From NCBI GenBank assembly GCA_965220235.1, contig OZ244815.1:1798001-1862000 (forward strand): a DNA stretch of 64,000 nucleotides, read 5' to 3'. Both the position numbers and the translations under genes were made by a program. Positions 8,992 through 18,353 of the stretch are shown one piece after another (within the stretch, counting starts at the first letter, position 1; every line of letters starts with the position of its first letter). A model generated the notes under the pieces. That model was given only the letters and a program-made list of their open reading frames with translations. It made no database searches and was not told where the DNA came from. This stretch comes from Bin55 sp965220235. Its GTDB lineage: Bacteria; Pseudomonadota; Gammaproteobacteria; Pseudomonadales; Azotimanducaceae.

Positions 8992-9837
8992 ATGACCTAC
9001 ACAGTACCTGAAGAAGCCGTTCGTAGCTACGAAGAACACGGCTTCGCCATCCTTCCAAGTGTCATTGATGCAGAGATGCTCGCCATGCTCCAAATGGAGT
9101 GTGGGTATTTCATCGGCTACACCGATGCTTGGATGGAAAACAAAGAACTTGACGTCATGGGTATCACCCATAAAGGCAAGCGATATTTCATCAGTAACCG
9201 CTATCGCAAAAGCCCGGACATGCATCGATTCTTGTTCGGTGAATTGATGCGTGAAATAACGGCAAGTTTCTTAGGTCCTGATGCCTATCTGTTTGTTGAA
9301 CAATGGGTCGTCAAAGGCGCCGAGCAGGGAATGAAGTTTGCTTGGCACCAGGATAGTGGGTACGTGAAGTTCATTGATCGTGAGAATGTCCACAAGCCGT
9401 ACCTCACGTGTTGGTGCGCGTTGGACGATATGTCCTCTGCAAATGGGACGATTTCTGTGCTCCCGCACGACGTGATTGGTACGCGCAATAACGTACTAGA
9501 CCATGTCAGTGAGAAGGGAACCAACGATTTAGTTGGCTATCACGGCGACGAACCTGGTGTTGAGATCAACGTTCCTAAAGGCTCAATTGTTGTGTTTTCG
9601 AGCACTAGTCTGCATCGAAGTAGCGCAAATAAGACGGATCGTCGTCGTCGTGCGTATCTGGCGCAATACAGTTCGGAACCGATCTACAGTTCAAGCGGCA
9701 AACTTTGGTCGATGGCGGTTCCGTTCGTAAAAGATGGCAATGTCGTTTATGACCGAGACTCGGATTTGCAGGATCACGAGATCGAGCGTAGCCGGCTCCG
9801 GGAAGTGCAACGCGCAAGCGAGGCGGGAGCGGGATAG
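8992..9837 (+). CDS. Phytanoyl-CoA dioxygenase (PhyH) family protein
   Basis: Predicted Fe(II)- and 2-oxoglutarate-dependent oxygenase of 281 residues. The iron motif H-x-D is in AWHQDSGYVKF, and the distal His and the 2-oxoglutarate-binding Arg lie in SLHRSSANKTDRRRRAY. I chose ATG 8992 (MTYTVPEEAVRSYEEHG) because the fold starts there; a longer reading from 8920 would run through the space shared with the divergent PhyH gene. The gene ends 2 bp before the GTG of a CoA transferase, which implies coupled expression. The nearby CoA transferase suggests action on an acyl or acyl-CoA compound, but PhyH proteins also hydroxylate free small molecules. Confidence 0.88.
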   Translation: MTYTVPEEAVRSYEEHGFAILPSVIDAEMLAMLQMECGYFIGYTDAWMENKELDVMGITHKGKRYFISNRYRKSPDMHRFLFGELMREITASFLGPDAYLFVEQWVVKGAEQGMKFAWHQDSGYVKFIDRENVHKPYLTCWCALDDMSSANGTISVLPHDVIGTRNNVLDHVSEKGTNDLVGYHGDEPGVEINVPKGSIVVFSSTSLHRSSANKTDRRRRAYLAQYSSEPIYSSSGKLWSMAVPFVKDGNVVYDRDSDLQDHEIERSRLREVQRASEAGAG

Positions 9838-9839
9838 CG

Positions 9840-11039
9840 GTGCCGGGTCCGCTTGACGGCGTCAAAGTTTTAGATTTAACTTCCATTTACTCCGGTCCGA
9901 TCTGTGCGTCGATTCTTGGCGATCACGGCGCGGATGTCATCAAAATCGAAGCGCCCGAAGGCGATACCATGCGAGCGGGCGCTCGCTACTCACGGCATGG
10001 CGTATCCGGACCTTTCGCCGTGATGAATCGCAATAAGCGAGCCATGGTGCTTGATTTACGCACCGATGCGGGTAAGGATGTCCTACGGCGGATGCTTACA
10101 AAAGCCGACGTAGTCGTGGAAAACTACCGCCCAGGCGTGATGGAACGTTTGGGATTTGGCTGGGAACAGTTGCAGGAGATCAATGAACGATTGATCTACG
10201 CGTCGATTAACGGCGTTGGGTCCGTGGGTCCTTACGCGAAACGCCGGGTATATGACGCGGTCATTCAAGCGATCTCCGGCGTGGCTTCACTTCAGGCAGA
10301 CCCGAGTGTAGAGAAGCCGCAGATGATCAATACGCTCCTATGCGACAAAGTGACTGCCATCACTGCGGCTCAGAACATCTCCTCAGCGTTATATGCGCGC
10401 GAACAAACTGGTCGAGGTCAATTCGTTCAAGTATCCATGCTTGACTCTGCGCTGTTCTTCATGTGGCCGGACAGCATGGCGAACTTCACATTTGTTGGTG
10501 AAGAAACGCCACCTCGGTCATACGGAAGCCATGCCTACTTTGTACGAGAAACAAAAGACGGCTACATCGCGACGATGCCGGTTAAACGAGGTGAGTGGCA
10601 AGGACTATTCGATGCCTTAGAACTTTCCAACCTTCTCCTCGATGATCCTCGATTCTCAACCCCCGCCGCGCGGCAAGCGAATAGCCAGTTGTTCCAGAAA
10701 ATCCTGAACGAGAGCTATCAGAAATTTACGACCAAGGAGCTGGTTGAACGCTTAGAAACGAATCAGGTGCCGTTTGCTGAAATCAATAGCCGACCTGAAG
10801 TCATCGAAGATCCGCAGATCAAAGCGATGGGCGCGTTGATGGAATTTGATCACCCGGTTGGAGGCCGAATGCGCCAACCACGACCGCCGGGACGCTTTAG
10901 TGAAACGGAGACTGACATTTTTAGGTGCTCGCCGGAATTAGGGGAGCACGGTGCGGAGGTGTTGACGGAGTACGGGTTTTCTGAAGAGGAAATTCAGACG
11001 CTCCATGATCAAGGTGTCATCGTTCCGGCGACTGCCTAA
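9840..11039 (+). CDS. CaiB/BaiF family CoA transferase
   Basis: Class III CoA transferase of 399 residues, moving CoA between carboxylic acids. The N-terminus MPGPLDGVKVLDLTSIYSGP and DHGADVIKIEAPEGD are typical of the CoA-binding Rossmann domain. Asp169 in LLCDKVTA aligns with the catalytic Asp of formyl-CoA transferase, which is also Asp169. GRGQFVQVSMLDS marks the start of the second half. The GTG start lies 2 bp after the PhyH stop, forming a two-gene operon. It likely activates the substrate or recycles CoA for the neighbouring acyl-CoA enzymes. It is convergent with aroA, 9 bp apart. Confidence 0.92.
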   Translation: MPGPLDGVKVLDLTSIYSGPICASILGDHGADVIKIEAPEGDTMRAGARYSRHGVSGPFAVMNRNKRAMVLDLRTDAGKDVLRRMLTKADVVVENYRPGVMERLGFGWEQLQEINERLIYASINGVGSVGPYAKRRVYDAVIQAISGVASLQADPSVEKPQMINTLLCDKVTAITAAQNISSALYAREQTGRGQFVQVSMLDSALFFMWPDSMANFTFVGEETPPRSYGSHAYFVRETKDGYIATMPVKRGEWQGLFDALELSNLLLDDPRFSTPAARQANSQLFQKILNESYQKFTTKELVERLETNQVPFAEINSRPEVIEDPQIKAMGALMEFDHPVGGRMRQPRPPGRFSETETDIFRCSPELGEHGAEVLTEYGFSEEEIQTLHDQGVIVPATA

Positions 11040-11048
11040 TCGTATCTC

Positions 11049-12377
11049 CTAAACATAAGCGAGGCTCATGTCGCGCCAATAGTTCGTGTAAGTTTTGTTG
11101 ACGCACAACGGATCGTTAATTCGGCAACCGTCGGTTTTGGATGCTAATACCGAAAGTGACATCGCCATCCGATGGTCATCGTAAGTGTCAAAGGTTGTCG
11201 GTTTAGGTTTGCTCGGCCAAATCTTTAAATAATCCGCGCCTTCTTCAACGTGGACCCCGGCGCGCGACAGTTCTCGGGCAGGACAGGCTATCCGGTCGCA
11301 CTCCTTGTGACGAAGAGTAGACAATCCCGATATCTTGACCGGTTGTGGTAAATACGGTGCGATCGCCATGAGCGTAGGTGCGGCGTCCGGCATCGCTGAC
11401 ATGTCAACAGTATCAAGTGGCTTGAGCTCGCGTGGTCCGCGGACGACGGTCGAATGTTCGTGTTGCTCGATTTCAGCGCCTAACTGTGCACACACGTCGA
11501 CAAACCTATAGTCGGGTTGCCAGCTCCTTTGACCAACATTTGTTAATTCGACCGTTCCACCGTGTAAAGTGGCTAGCGCCATGTGATAAGTTGCGGCAGA
11601 GGCATCGCCTTCGATATTGAAGTTCCCACCTTGATAGGTTTGTGGCTGCATCTTAAAGATGCGGTTGCTCACGTCCTGTTCGATCTTGACGCCTCGTTTC
11701 TCTATCTCTCCGAGGGTTCCCGCAACATATGACGCGCTAGCTAATTGATCGATCAGTTGCACTTCCAATCCTTGCGGGAAACACGGTCCGACGATCAAGA
11801 GCGCGGAGAGGTATTGACTTGAAAGCGTGGCATCGAGCCGCGTACTCGCACTATTTGTCGGAGCGCTGCTAATCGTGATGGGTAACTTCCCATCGTTCGA
11901 CTCAACTACGCAACCTATACCCGTGATTGCTTCAAGTAGCGTTTCATTCGGTCGGTTCGCGAGTGACTCTCGCCCGGTAAATCGTGTCACGCCTTGTCTT
12001 AATGCAGCCGCGGCAAGCAACAATCGCAGCGAGACGCCGCTCTGCCTCGCGTCCAGTTCGACCTTAGCGTCTGAATTGAAATTAGGCGTCAGCTGAAGAC
12101 CGTCCTCCAGTGAGCCGCTAATCCTTGTTCCGAGGCGTTCAAGGCAATCAAGCATCGCATCCACATCGTCACAAGGTGGTATGCCGAATAGCGTTGAATC
12201 ATCAGAAGCTAATGCAGAGATGAGCAATTGCCGCAAGGCGATGCTCTTACTCCCAGGTAGGGTTAAGTCGTACTCGAAAGGCTTTTCTATGGGTAGGATG
12301 AGTTTCGACACGCTGTAACGGACCGACGGTTGAAGCGCAATTGTAGGATCGATAGCACAATCAAATTGGTGATTCAC
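11049..12377 (-). CDS. aroA: 3-phosphoshikimate 1-carboxyvinyltransferase (EPSP synthase)
   Basis: Sixth step of the shikimate pathway: shikimate-3-phosphate plus phosphoenolpyruvate gives EPSP. Seen are TLPGSKSIALR (residues 39-49), the SGVSLRLL segment, SSQYLSALL, RHKECDRI and DDHRMAMSLSVLA, which cover both lobes of the inside-out alpha/beta barrel. The sequence is divergent: the usual PGSKSxxNR reads PGSKSIALR and the usual TAxR segment reads SGVSLR. The GTG at 12377 gives 442 residues with about 20 extra N-terminal residues; GTG 12311 (VSKLILP) is an equally possible start. It is the only shikimate gene in the window and is monocistronic here. Confidence 0.88.
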   Translation of the reverse strand: MNHQFDCAIDPTIALQPSVRYSVSKLILPIEKPFEYDLTLPGSKSIALRQLLISALASDDSTLFGIPPCDDVDAMLDCLERLGTRISGSLEDGLQLTPNFNSDAKVELDARQSGVSLRLLLAAAALRQGVTRFTGRESLANRPNETLLEAITGIGCVVESNDGKLPITISSAPTNSASTRLDATLSSQYLSALLIVGPCFPQGLEVQLIDQLASASYVAGTLGEIEKRGVKIEQDVSNRIFKMQPQTYQGGNFNIEGDASAATYHMALATLHGGTVELTNVGQRSWQPDYRFVDVCAQLGAEIEQHEHSTVVRGPRELKPLDTVDMSAMPDAAPTLMAIAPYLPQPVKISGLSTLRHKECDRIACPARELSRAGVHVEEGADYLKIWPSKPKPTTFDTYDDHRMAMSLSVLASKTDGCRINDPLCVNKTYTNYWRDMSLAYV

Positions 12378-12474
12378 GCTGAAAATATCAGTGTGAATTC
12401 GTTGTACCGCAGTCTAGGTTGCACATCAACAATAAAATGACTCCCGCCGAATTTCGCGAGATTGAGAGATTGCC

Positions 12475-13752
12475 ATGGCTGAAGCCGCCATTCAACCTGA
12501 CCTAGAAGTGGATCTGAACAACCTGACGATGAGTGCGGAAGCAGAACCGCTTCTCGCCGCCGTCAAAACATTCATTCAAAATGACATTGCGCCGCAAACG
12601 CCAGCATTCCAAGCGGCAGCCGCAGAGCATGGTGATCGTTGGAGTCTTTCGCCACGTCAAGAGGAAATCTTGGGTGGTTTGAAGGACAAGGCGAAAAGCA
12701 ACGGTTTGTGGAATTTCTTCTTACCTGATGCCGAAACCGGCGAAGGACTAAAGAACCTCGACTATGCGTACATCGCTACTGAGCTTGGGAAGAACCCGAT
12801 TGCGTCTGAATGTTTGAACTGCAGCGCACCCGATACAGGGAACATGGAAGTACTGGAGAGATACGGAACCGACGAACATAAAGAGAAGTGGTTAAAGCCG
12901 CTGCTCAATGGCGAGATTCGTTCAGCGTACGGTATGACGGAACCCAATCTAGCGTCGTCAGATGCAAAACAGATTGGAACTCGTGCTGTGCTTGAAGGCG
13001 ACGAGTGGGTGATCAATGGCGAAAAGTTCTACATTTCTGGAGCCGGCGACAAGCGCTGCAAGATCATGATCTGCATGGTGAAAACCAGTCCTGATGCTGC
13101 GCCTCACCTACAACAGAGCCAAATCCTCGTACCGTTGGATACCCCTGGCGTGAACATTATTGAACCAATGACCGTTTTTGGTCACGATGACGCTCCGCAT
13201 GGCCACATGCACATCAAACTCGAGGACGTGAGAGTTCCGAAGGAGAACATCCTCCTAGGCGAAGGTCGCGGATTCGAGATTTCGCAGGGTCGACTAGGAC
13301 CCGGTCGGATTCATCATTGCATGCGATCGATTGGTCAAGCAGAACGAGCGCTGGAGTTATTCGTTACTCGTGGTATGTCCCGCGAAGCATTCGGGAAAAC
13401 GCTCGTTCAGTTGGGCAAGAACCTCGAACTCGTATCGAGAGCGCGCATTGACATCGAAATGATGCGTCTCTTGGTATTGAAAGCCGCGAAGGCGATGGAT
13501 GTCCTGGGGAATCGTGAAGCGCGTGTATGGGTACATATGATCAAGGCGGTCATACCGGAACGCGTTTGCAGGATCATTGATGAGGCAATTCAAATCCACG
13601 GAGCGTCCGGTGTGTCGCAGTGGACACCTCTAGCAGGTATGTACACGGGACAGCGAACGTTGCGGATCGCGGATGGTCCCGATGAAGTGCACCATCTCGT
13701 CGTCGGTCGAGCTGAGTTACGGAAATACGACGAAAACTACGGGAGGAGTTGA
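12475..13752 (+). CDS. Acyl-CoA dehydrogenase
   Basis: FAD-dependent alpha,beta-dehydrogenation of an acyl-CoA. At 425 residues it resembles the ACAD10/11-like bacterial group. An N-terminal helical region is followed by the FAD/substrate strand YGMTEPNLASSDA (near residue 145), WVINGEKFYISGAGD, the LGPGRIHHCMRSIGQAERAL helix and the C-terminal IHGASGVSQWTPLAGMYTGQRTLRIADGPDEVH, where substrate and adenine contacts lie. It begins about 100 bp from the divergent aroA start and is followed by a long inverted repeat. Its redox partner would be electron-transfer flavoprotein, not encoded here. Confidence 0.93.
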   Translation: MAEAAIQPDLEVDLNNLTMSAEAEPLLAAVKTFIQNDIAPQTPAFQAAAAEHGDRWSLSPRQEEILGGLKDKAKSNGLWNFFLPDAETGEGLKNLDYAYIATELGKNPIASECLNCSAPDTGNMEVLERYGTDEHKEKWLKPLLNGEIRSAYGMTEPNLASSDAKQIGTRAVLEGDEWVINGEKFYISGAGDKRCKIMICMVKTSPDAAPHLQQSQILVPLDTPGVNIIEPMTVFGHDDAPHGHMHIKLEDVRVPKENILLGEGRGFEISQGRLGPGRIHHCMRSIGQAERALELFVTRGMSREAFGKTLVQLGKNLELVSRARIDIEMMRLLVLKAAKAMDVLGNREARVWVHMIKAVIPERVCRIIDEAIQIHGASGVSQWTPLAGMYTGQRTLRIADGPDEVHHLVVGRAELRKYDENYGRS

Positions 13753-13864
13753 TAACTTCGACAGGAGTACGAATCTGTCGACACAATTTCATAGATCATT
13801 CAAATTCCTACGTCCCATTAGGGTGGTGCAATAAGGGTTTCCGAGCGCATCGCAGTGTGCAGGG

Positions 13865-13902
13865 TAATACAAGGAACGCAGATATCGGCGTTCCTTGTAT
13901 TA
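13865..13902. terminator. Long inverted repeat, probable terminator of the acyl-CoA dehydrogenase gene
   Basis: Fifteen-base arms (TAATACAAGGAACGC and its complement) flank an 8-base loop. It lies 112 bp after the stop codon in the 309-bp gap 13753-14061. There is no T run longer than two after it, so a termination role is likely but not certain. Apart from this and the repeat cluster near 14034 nothing else was seen in that gap. Confidence 0.55.
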
Positions 13903-14033
13903 GCTAGTTGAAGCTAGGAATGCCTTATGCTGTTGGAGAGTCAATCAGTCGCAGGTCACATGTAGAGCGACGAATGTCACGACGTTGTTAAGTCGCTCGC
14001 AAGCTTCCTGTTTAGTTCTAATTGTCAGAGACG

Positions 14034-14073
14034 AAATATGACGTTAGAATAGTCATATTTTGTGAAATATGAC
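14034..14073. promoter_or_regulatory. Three copies of AAATATGAC at the start of the AAA/DUF4143 gene
   Basis: AAATATGAC occurs at 14034-14042 and 14065-14073, with an inverted copy GTCATATTT at 14052-14060. The first two make a dyad with a 9-base spacer. The third overlaps the GTG start at 14062. This looks like an operator able to block transcription or translation of the following gene. No regulator gene is adjacent, so self-regulation or a distant repressor are both open. Confidence 0.5.
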
Positions 14074-14088
14074 GGTAGCGACGTCAAA

Positions 14089-15246
14089 ATGGGTCTGATA
14101 CCAAGAGCACTTGACCTACGAGAAATGTTGGCGCATATGTCGGCATTTCTGTTCGGTCCTCGCATGACGGGCAAGTCAACGCTTATCCGCGAGACTCTAC
14201 CAGATGCACTCATATTCGATCTACTACGGTTCGATGATTTCGCTAATCTAAGCGACAATCCATCGCTGATCGAAGATGCGATGCAATACAAGCCAGATAC
14301 CAAATTAATAGTGATTGACGAGATCCAGAAGGTACCTCATTTACTTGATGAAGTACATCGTCTAATTGAGACGCGGGGTGTACGCTTCCTATTAACCGGA
14401 TCGAGCGCTAGAAAGCTACGACGTGGAGGCGTCAATCTTCTTGGCGGACGTGCACAGACCATTCACTTCCACCCGTTCTTGATGCGAGAATTGGAGTCTA
14501 GGTTTGATCTTAATCGTGCACTTAACTACGGTACGCTACCTGCCGTTTATCTCTCGGAATCTCCTCGACGTTTGTTGCGAGGTTACGTTGAGGAGTATCT
14601 GCAAATGGAGGTATTAGCCGAAGGATTGACACGAAACTTGCCTTCATTTAGCAACTTTCTACGAACAGCCGCGATCGCGAACGCTTCTATCGTGAATTTC
14701 GCGAATTTAGCGAGCGACGTCCAAACACCAAGAACAACTGTTCTCGGATACTTCGATGTCCTAATCGATACGCTGTTGCTTTACGAACTGCGTGCGTGGC
14801 GCAAGTCCGTCCGCCGCAAAGCGGTCGCAAGTTCGAAGTATTACTTCCTTGACATCGGCGTTGCAAATTTTTTACAGGGACGCAGTCGCCTATCACCTCG
14901 AACATCCGAGTACGGATTCGCGTTCGAAACTTGGCTTTTACATGAGCTGCGAAGTTGGATGGACTACAACGAATGTGATGAGACATTGAGTTTTTGGAGT
15001 TCTCATTCAGGCTTTGAAGTGGATTTTCTCATCGGTGACCACACTGCAATCGAAGTCAAGGCAAAGCGTACGGTCGGAGAGAACGAACTAAGATCGCTCA
15101 AAGCACTGCGGGATGAGCAGAAATGCAAGAATTTCGTATGCGTATGCTTGGAATCGCGACCGCGAATCAGAGACGGTATCGAAATTCTGCCGTACGAGAT
15201 TTTTCTAGAAAACCTTTGGGACGGACGTTACGCTTTAGATGCTTGA
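14089..15246 (+). CDS. AAA ATPase with C-terminal DUF4143 (PD-(D/E)XK-like) domain
   Basis: Protein of 385 residues from the uncharacterised AAA_14/DUF4143 family. Walker A GPRMTGKS is at residues 23-30 and Walker B LIVIDE near 73-78; LLTGSSARKLRRGGVNLLGGR is the family sensor region. The C-terminal part has EVDFLIGD followed by AIEVKAK, which fits the D-ExK pattern of PD-(D/E)XK nuclease folds to which DUF4143 is related. I prefer ATG 14089 (MGLIPRALDL, the usual family beginning); GTG 14062 adds nine residues and overlaps a repeat. Function is not known. A diverged paralogue lies at 31904-33055. Isolated gene with its own apparent operator. Confidence 0.88.
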   Translation: MGLIPRALDLREMLAHMSAFLFGPRMTGKSTLIRETLPDALIFDLLRFDDFANLSDNPSLIEDAMQYKPDTKLIVIDEIQKVPHLLDEVHRLIETRGVRFLLTGSSARKLRRGGVNLLGGRAQTIHFHPFLMRELESRFDLNRALNYGTLPAVYLSESPRRLLRGYVEEYLQMEVLAEGLTRNLPSFSNFLRTAAIANASIVNFANLASDVQTPRTTVLGYFDVLIDTLLLYELRAWRKSVRRKAVASSKYYFLDIGVANFLQGRSRLSPRTSEYGFAFETWLLHELRSWMDYNECDETLSFWSSHSGFEVDFLIGDHTAIEVKAKRTVGENELRSLKALRDEQKCKNFVCVCLESRPRIRDGIEILPYEIFLENLWDGRYALDA

Positions 15247-15382
15247 ACGATGCGGTTTCGTGATTGAGCTAATTCGCTTCGTTTTCTAGCGTAAGCAAGA
15301 TTGTCTGTAGATTCATTCACCAGCTAGATCAATTAGATTCCCGTGCTCCGGTAATAGATGACTTGCTAGTTCGATTCTCTCG

Positions 15383-17257
15383 TTATTCACCTTCAGAAGG
15401 AGTATTTTCTGGTCGCTCGGTCAACACTGTCGTCTCAAACATCAACAGTACGTTTCCTGGCATCTGTCCAAACATGTCATAACCAGACAGCACCATAACT
15501 TGATTGTCGGCGATAGCGATTCCTGGGTTATCAATCGACCCGCCGTGTGCATCCGTACCGTTGGTGCCTTCGAATTCTTGCTTAGTGTTGTACATCCAAA
15601 GTACTTCGCCATCCGCAACGCTGAACGCAAATACGCGCCCGTCCAATGAACCAGCGAAGGCGACATCGTTCGTTGCTGCAGGTGCAGCAGAAAAAGCGTA
15701 ATGCCAAGGGCAGCTTGGCCACTCTGTCATTGAAATTGCTCGTCGCAAACCGCTGAATTCACAACCACGTTCGGCTTTGTGCGACCAAATGAGTTCACCC
15801 GTCTTAATGTCAAGCGCGAAGACACCAGGATTGGCGCCGTCAACGAATTCTGGATCAGCAATTGGGACCACGAGCACGTCACCAATGACCGTGATGCCCC
15901 AGTGGACGCCGCCGAGGGCAGAGCCAGGGGACAATCTGTTGTGCCAAACGAGCTCGCCGTTATCAGGATTCAGCGCCCAAACATCGCCTGACTTTTGACC
16001 CGCTAATACCAGATCGACACCCGCAGATGTGGTGGTCAGTACCGGAGACGCGCCAAAATCAAAGTCAGGTCCACGTTCCTTCGGACAGTTCGGACCCATC
16101 CGACGACCGCACGCCATGTTGAATGCATCGTTCTCCGTGCCTTGGAAAATCCACTTTTCAGCGCCTGTCGTTAGGTCATACGCAATGATTGCATCAGATG
16201 TATGTGTTGCGGGAGAGGACGTGTTTTCGCCTGTCCCGATATACAACTGGTTTCGTTTCGCGTCGATCGCAGGTGTTGTCCATACGGGTGCGCCGGAGGG
16301 ACCTTGCATCTGAACACCGAGATCGTTCTTATAGGTCGGTTTCGCATCTTCGGTGGTGTGAGCTGTCCAGCTAATCGACCAGTCGTCAAGACTTACCGCA
16401 TGTACTCCACCGTGACCGATACAACAGGGATACACCGGATTCATAGCCAATGCGACATCGATTGCGGACAAAGGCACGTAAAGATGTCCACCGTACGCCC
16501 GTTGTGAACCCGTGAGCATGGACTGCTGGAATATCGCTACGTTTTCGCGATGAACTAGTGAACCATCCTTTGCGTTGACGACCGCAAGTTCATTCGAGGA
16601 CAACCCAACCGATACGACAGGCATACCATCGATCTCGAATAAGTGTGCAGCGGTTCTTATTTCAGCCTCTGCATCGAAGAACCACTTGACACAACCGGTT
16701 TCGCGATTCAGCGCATATAGCTTGCCGGTCGTGTTTGGCAGAAAGATCGTGTCTTCCGAGACTGCAGGATAACCTCGCATCGTGCGACTTTCGGGTACGT
16801 CGAACGCCCATTTGAGCGTAAGTGATCCAACGTTTGACGCGTCGATCGAACTGTTTGGTTGATAACGTGTGTTTCGCTCGTCGACGCCCCAATGAGCAAT
16901 CACGGGTTCTGCGTTCACGGACGTGTCGGTGCAGCGGAAGAGGCGTTCTGCTTCATCCGGGTCCGGAACACGCTGAGTGACATAGTCAACGACGTCCTGA
17001 ATTTCGTCCTCGCTGAGTCCTTGCGTGAATGGTGCCATGCGACCTACAGTAAGCGTATCGAGAACCCGCGATTGGTAGTACTGTGCCATAGTACGTCGAT
17101 GTGGCACCTTGGGATCTGTGGGTTTGTCGTGACATAAGGCGCACTTCTCGTTGTAGATCGTCTCGCCACTGCCAAACGCATTGACCGTGAAAAACACACT
17201 GAGAAACAGCGTGCTAATGACACCGTGCGTTAGGACGATTCGAATTTGGTCGATCAT
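15383..17257 (-). CDS. Exported cytochrome c / PQQ-type quinoprotein dehydrogenase (PVADH-like)
   Basis: Predicted periplasmic quinohemoprotein of 624 residues. Residues 1-29 look like a signal peptide. A c-type heme site CALCH is at residues 39-43 in a small N-terminal cytochrome domain (methionine ligand candidate in GRMAPFTQGL). The rest is a PQQ-type eight-bladed propeller with repeated GxVxALNxxTGExxW motifs. N-terminal heme plus C-terminal propeller is the order known from polyvinyl alcohol dehydrogenases, so oxidation of an alcohol with electrons passed to the heme is inferred. ATG 17257 is chosen because the longer reading to 17356 would overlap the divergent crotonase gene. No pqq biosynthesis genes are in view. 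Confidence 0.85.
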   Translation of the reverse strand: MIDQIRIVLTHGVISTLFLSVFFTVNAFGSGETIYNEKCALCHDKPTDPKVPHRRTMAQYYQSRVLDTLTVGRMAPFTQGLSEDEIQDVVDYVTQRVPDPDEAERLFRCTDTSVNAEPVIAHWGVDERNTRYQPNSSIDASNVGSLTLKWAFDVPESRTMRGYPAVSEDTIFLPNTTGKLYALNRETGCVKWFFDAEAEIRTAAHLFEIDGMPVVSVGLSSNELAVVNAKDGSLVHRENVAIFQQSMLTGSQRAYGGHLYVPLSAIDVALAMNPVYPCCIGHGGVHAVSLDDWSISWTAHTTEDAKPTYKNDLGVQMQGPSGAPVWTTPAIDAKRNQLYIGTGENTSSPATHTSDAIIAYDLTTGAEKWIFQGTENDAFNMACGRRMGPNCPKERGPDFDFGASPVLTTTSAGVDLVLAGQKSGDVWALNPDNGELVWHNRLSPGSALGGVHWGITVIGDVLVVPIADPEFVDGANPGVFALDIKTGELIWSHKAERGCEFSGLRRAISMTEWPSCPWHYAFSAAPAATNDVAFAGSLDGRVFAFSVADGEVLWMYNTKQEFEGTNGTDAHGGSIDNPGIAIADNQVMVLSGYDMFGQMPGNVLLMFETTVLTERPENTPSEGE

Positions 17258-17336
17258 TTGGGTAGATCCGATGAGTGTTTTTGAAGACGAGTCGCCACAA
17301 TAAAATCGCGGATTCGATCCACATTGAGACCGCATT

Positions 17337-18248
17337 ATGAGCGAATTTGACAGCATCCTCTACGAAGTCGAAGACGGTCGTGCCAGAATCACGCTAAATC
17401 GCCCCGAAAAACTGAATGCACTTACTTTAAGGCTGCAATCAGAACTTAATGAGGCGCTTTGGGAAGCGGACAACAACAGAGCCGTTCACTGTGTTATTTT
17501 GCGCGGCGCAGGTCGTGCGTTTTCGGCAGGATATGACCTTACAGGCGCGGATGGCAACGTTCCGATCTCAAGAGTTCAGTCAGAAGAGAACGAGTACCGT
17601 GGTGGCAGTAGCATCGATGACGACGCTTGGCAGCTCGAACGCGCCCAACGTTATAGGATGGCAATTTTCGACATGCACAAACCCGTCATCGCTCAGCTGC
17701 ACGGGTACTGTCTTGCAGGTGGAACCGACATAGCGCTCATGTGTGACATGATCATTGCGGCGGACGATACGTTAATCGGTTTCCCACCTGCGAGAGACTT
17801 AGGTGCGCTTCCAAACAACATGTGGATTTATCACGTTGGACCGCAATGGGCGAAACGTCTTAATCTGACGGGCGACTACATCACAGGTAAGGAAGCTCAA
17901 CAAATCGGGCTCGTGATGAAGGCTGTACCGAGTGAATACCTCGAGAATGAAGTCGAGCAGCTAGCCGACAGACTCGCGTTGATCGATCCGGATCTGCTCT
18001 CGACAAACAAGCGGATCATCAATATGGCGCTGGAATTGATGGGTGCTCGTACACTTCAGCGCATGGCAAGCGAAAACGATGTCCGAGGCCACAACACGAA
18101 GGCTGCTGGCGGCTTCAGAAGGTCGGTAGCGGACATTGGCTTGCGCGACACATTGCGTAACCGCGATGGAAAATTCGGTGACGGACGTGTTCGCGTAAAC
18201 GGACCTGAATTACGGGATGAAGACGGTAATCTGAAACCTCTTGATTAG
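17337..18248 (+). CDS. Enoyl-CoA hydratase/isomerase (crotonase family)
   Basis: Crotonase-fold protein of 303 residues that would hydrate, isomerise or cleave an acyl-CoA. The start YEVEDGRARITLNRPEKLNALT, the oxyanion-hole segment GAGRAFSAGYDLTG and the second one HGYCLAGGTDIALMCDMIIA are typical. The two glutamates of classical enoyl-CoA hydratase are not clear: Gly-Thr-Asp stands where Ala-Glu-Glu is frequent, so the exact reaction is open. It begins 79 bp from the divergent quinoprotein gene and 105 bp ahead of the ABC importer operon, so it may belong to the same transcription unit. Confidence 0.88.
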   Translation: MSEFDSILYEVEDGRARITLNRPEKLNALTLRLQSELNEALWEADNNRAVHCVILRGAGRAFSAGYDLTGADGNVPISRVQSEENEYRGGSSIDDDAWQLERAQRYRMAIFDMHKPVIAQLHGYCLAGGTDIALMCDMIIAADDTLIGFPPARDLGALPNNMWIYHVGPQWAKRLNLTGDYITGKEAQQIGLVMKAVPSEYLENEVEQLADRLALIDPDLLSTNKRIINMALELMGARTLQRMASENDVRGHNTKAAGGFRRSVADIGLRDTLRNRDGKFGDGRVRVNGPELRDEDGNLKPLD

Positions 18249-18353
18249 TTGCCGTTGAATTGCGAGGAACGTAGATACGTACTCGGACGTTAGCGTCGAT
18301 AATTCCCGCGCGTCTCAAAGCGCCAAAATGATCTCGAACTAGAGAGTCCCTCT

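Noticed and set aside
14089..15246. Toxin-antitoxin module
   Set aside because: The operator-like repeats are suggestive, but no small partner gene lies beside either DUF4143 ATPase.
17258..17356. Longer N-terminus of the quinoprotein dehydrogenase
   Set aside because: Would overlap the divergent crotonase gene and bury the signal peptide; ATG 17257 gives a normal signal sequence.
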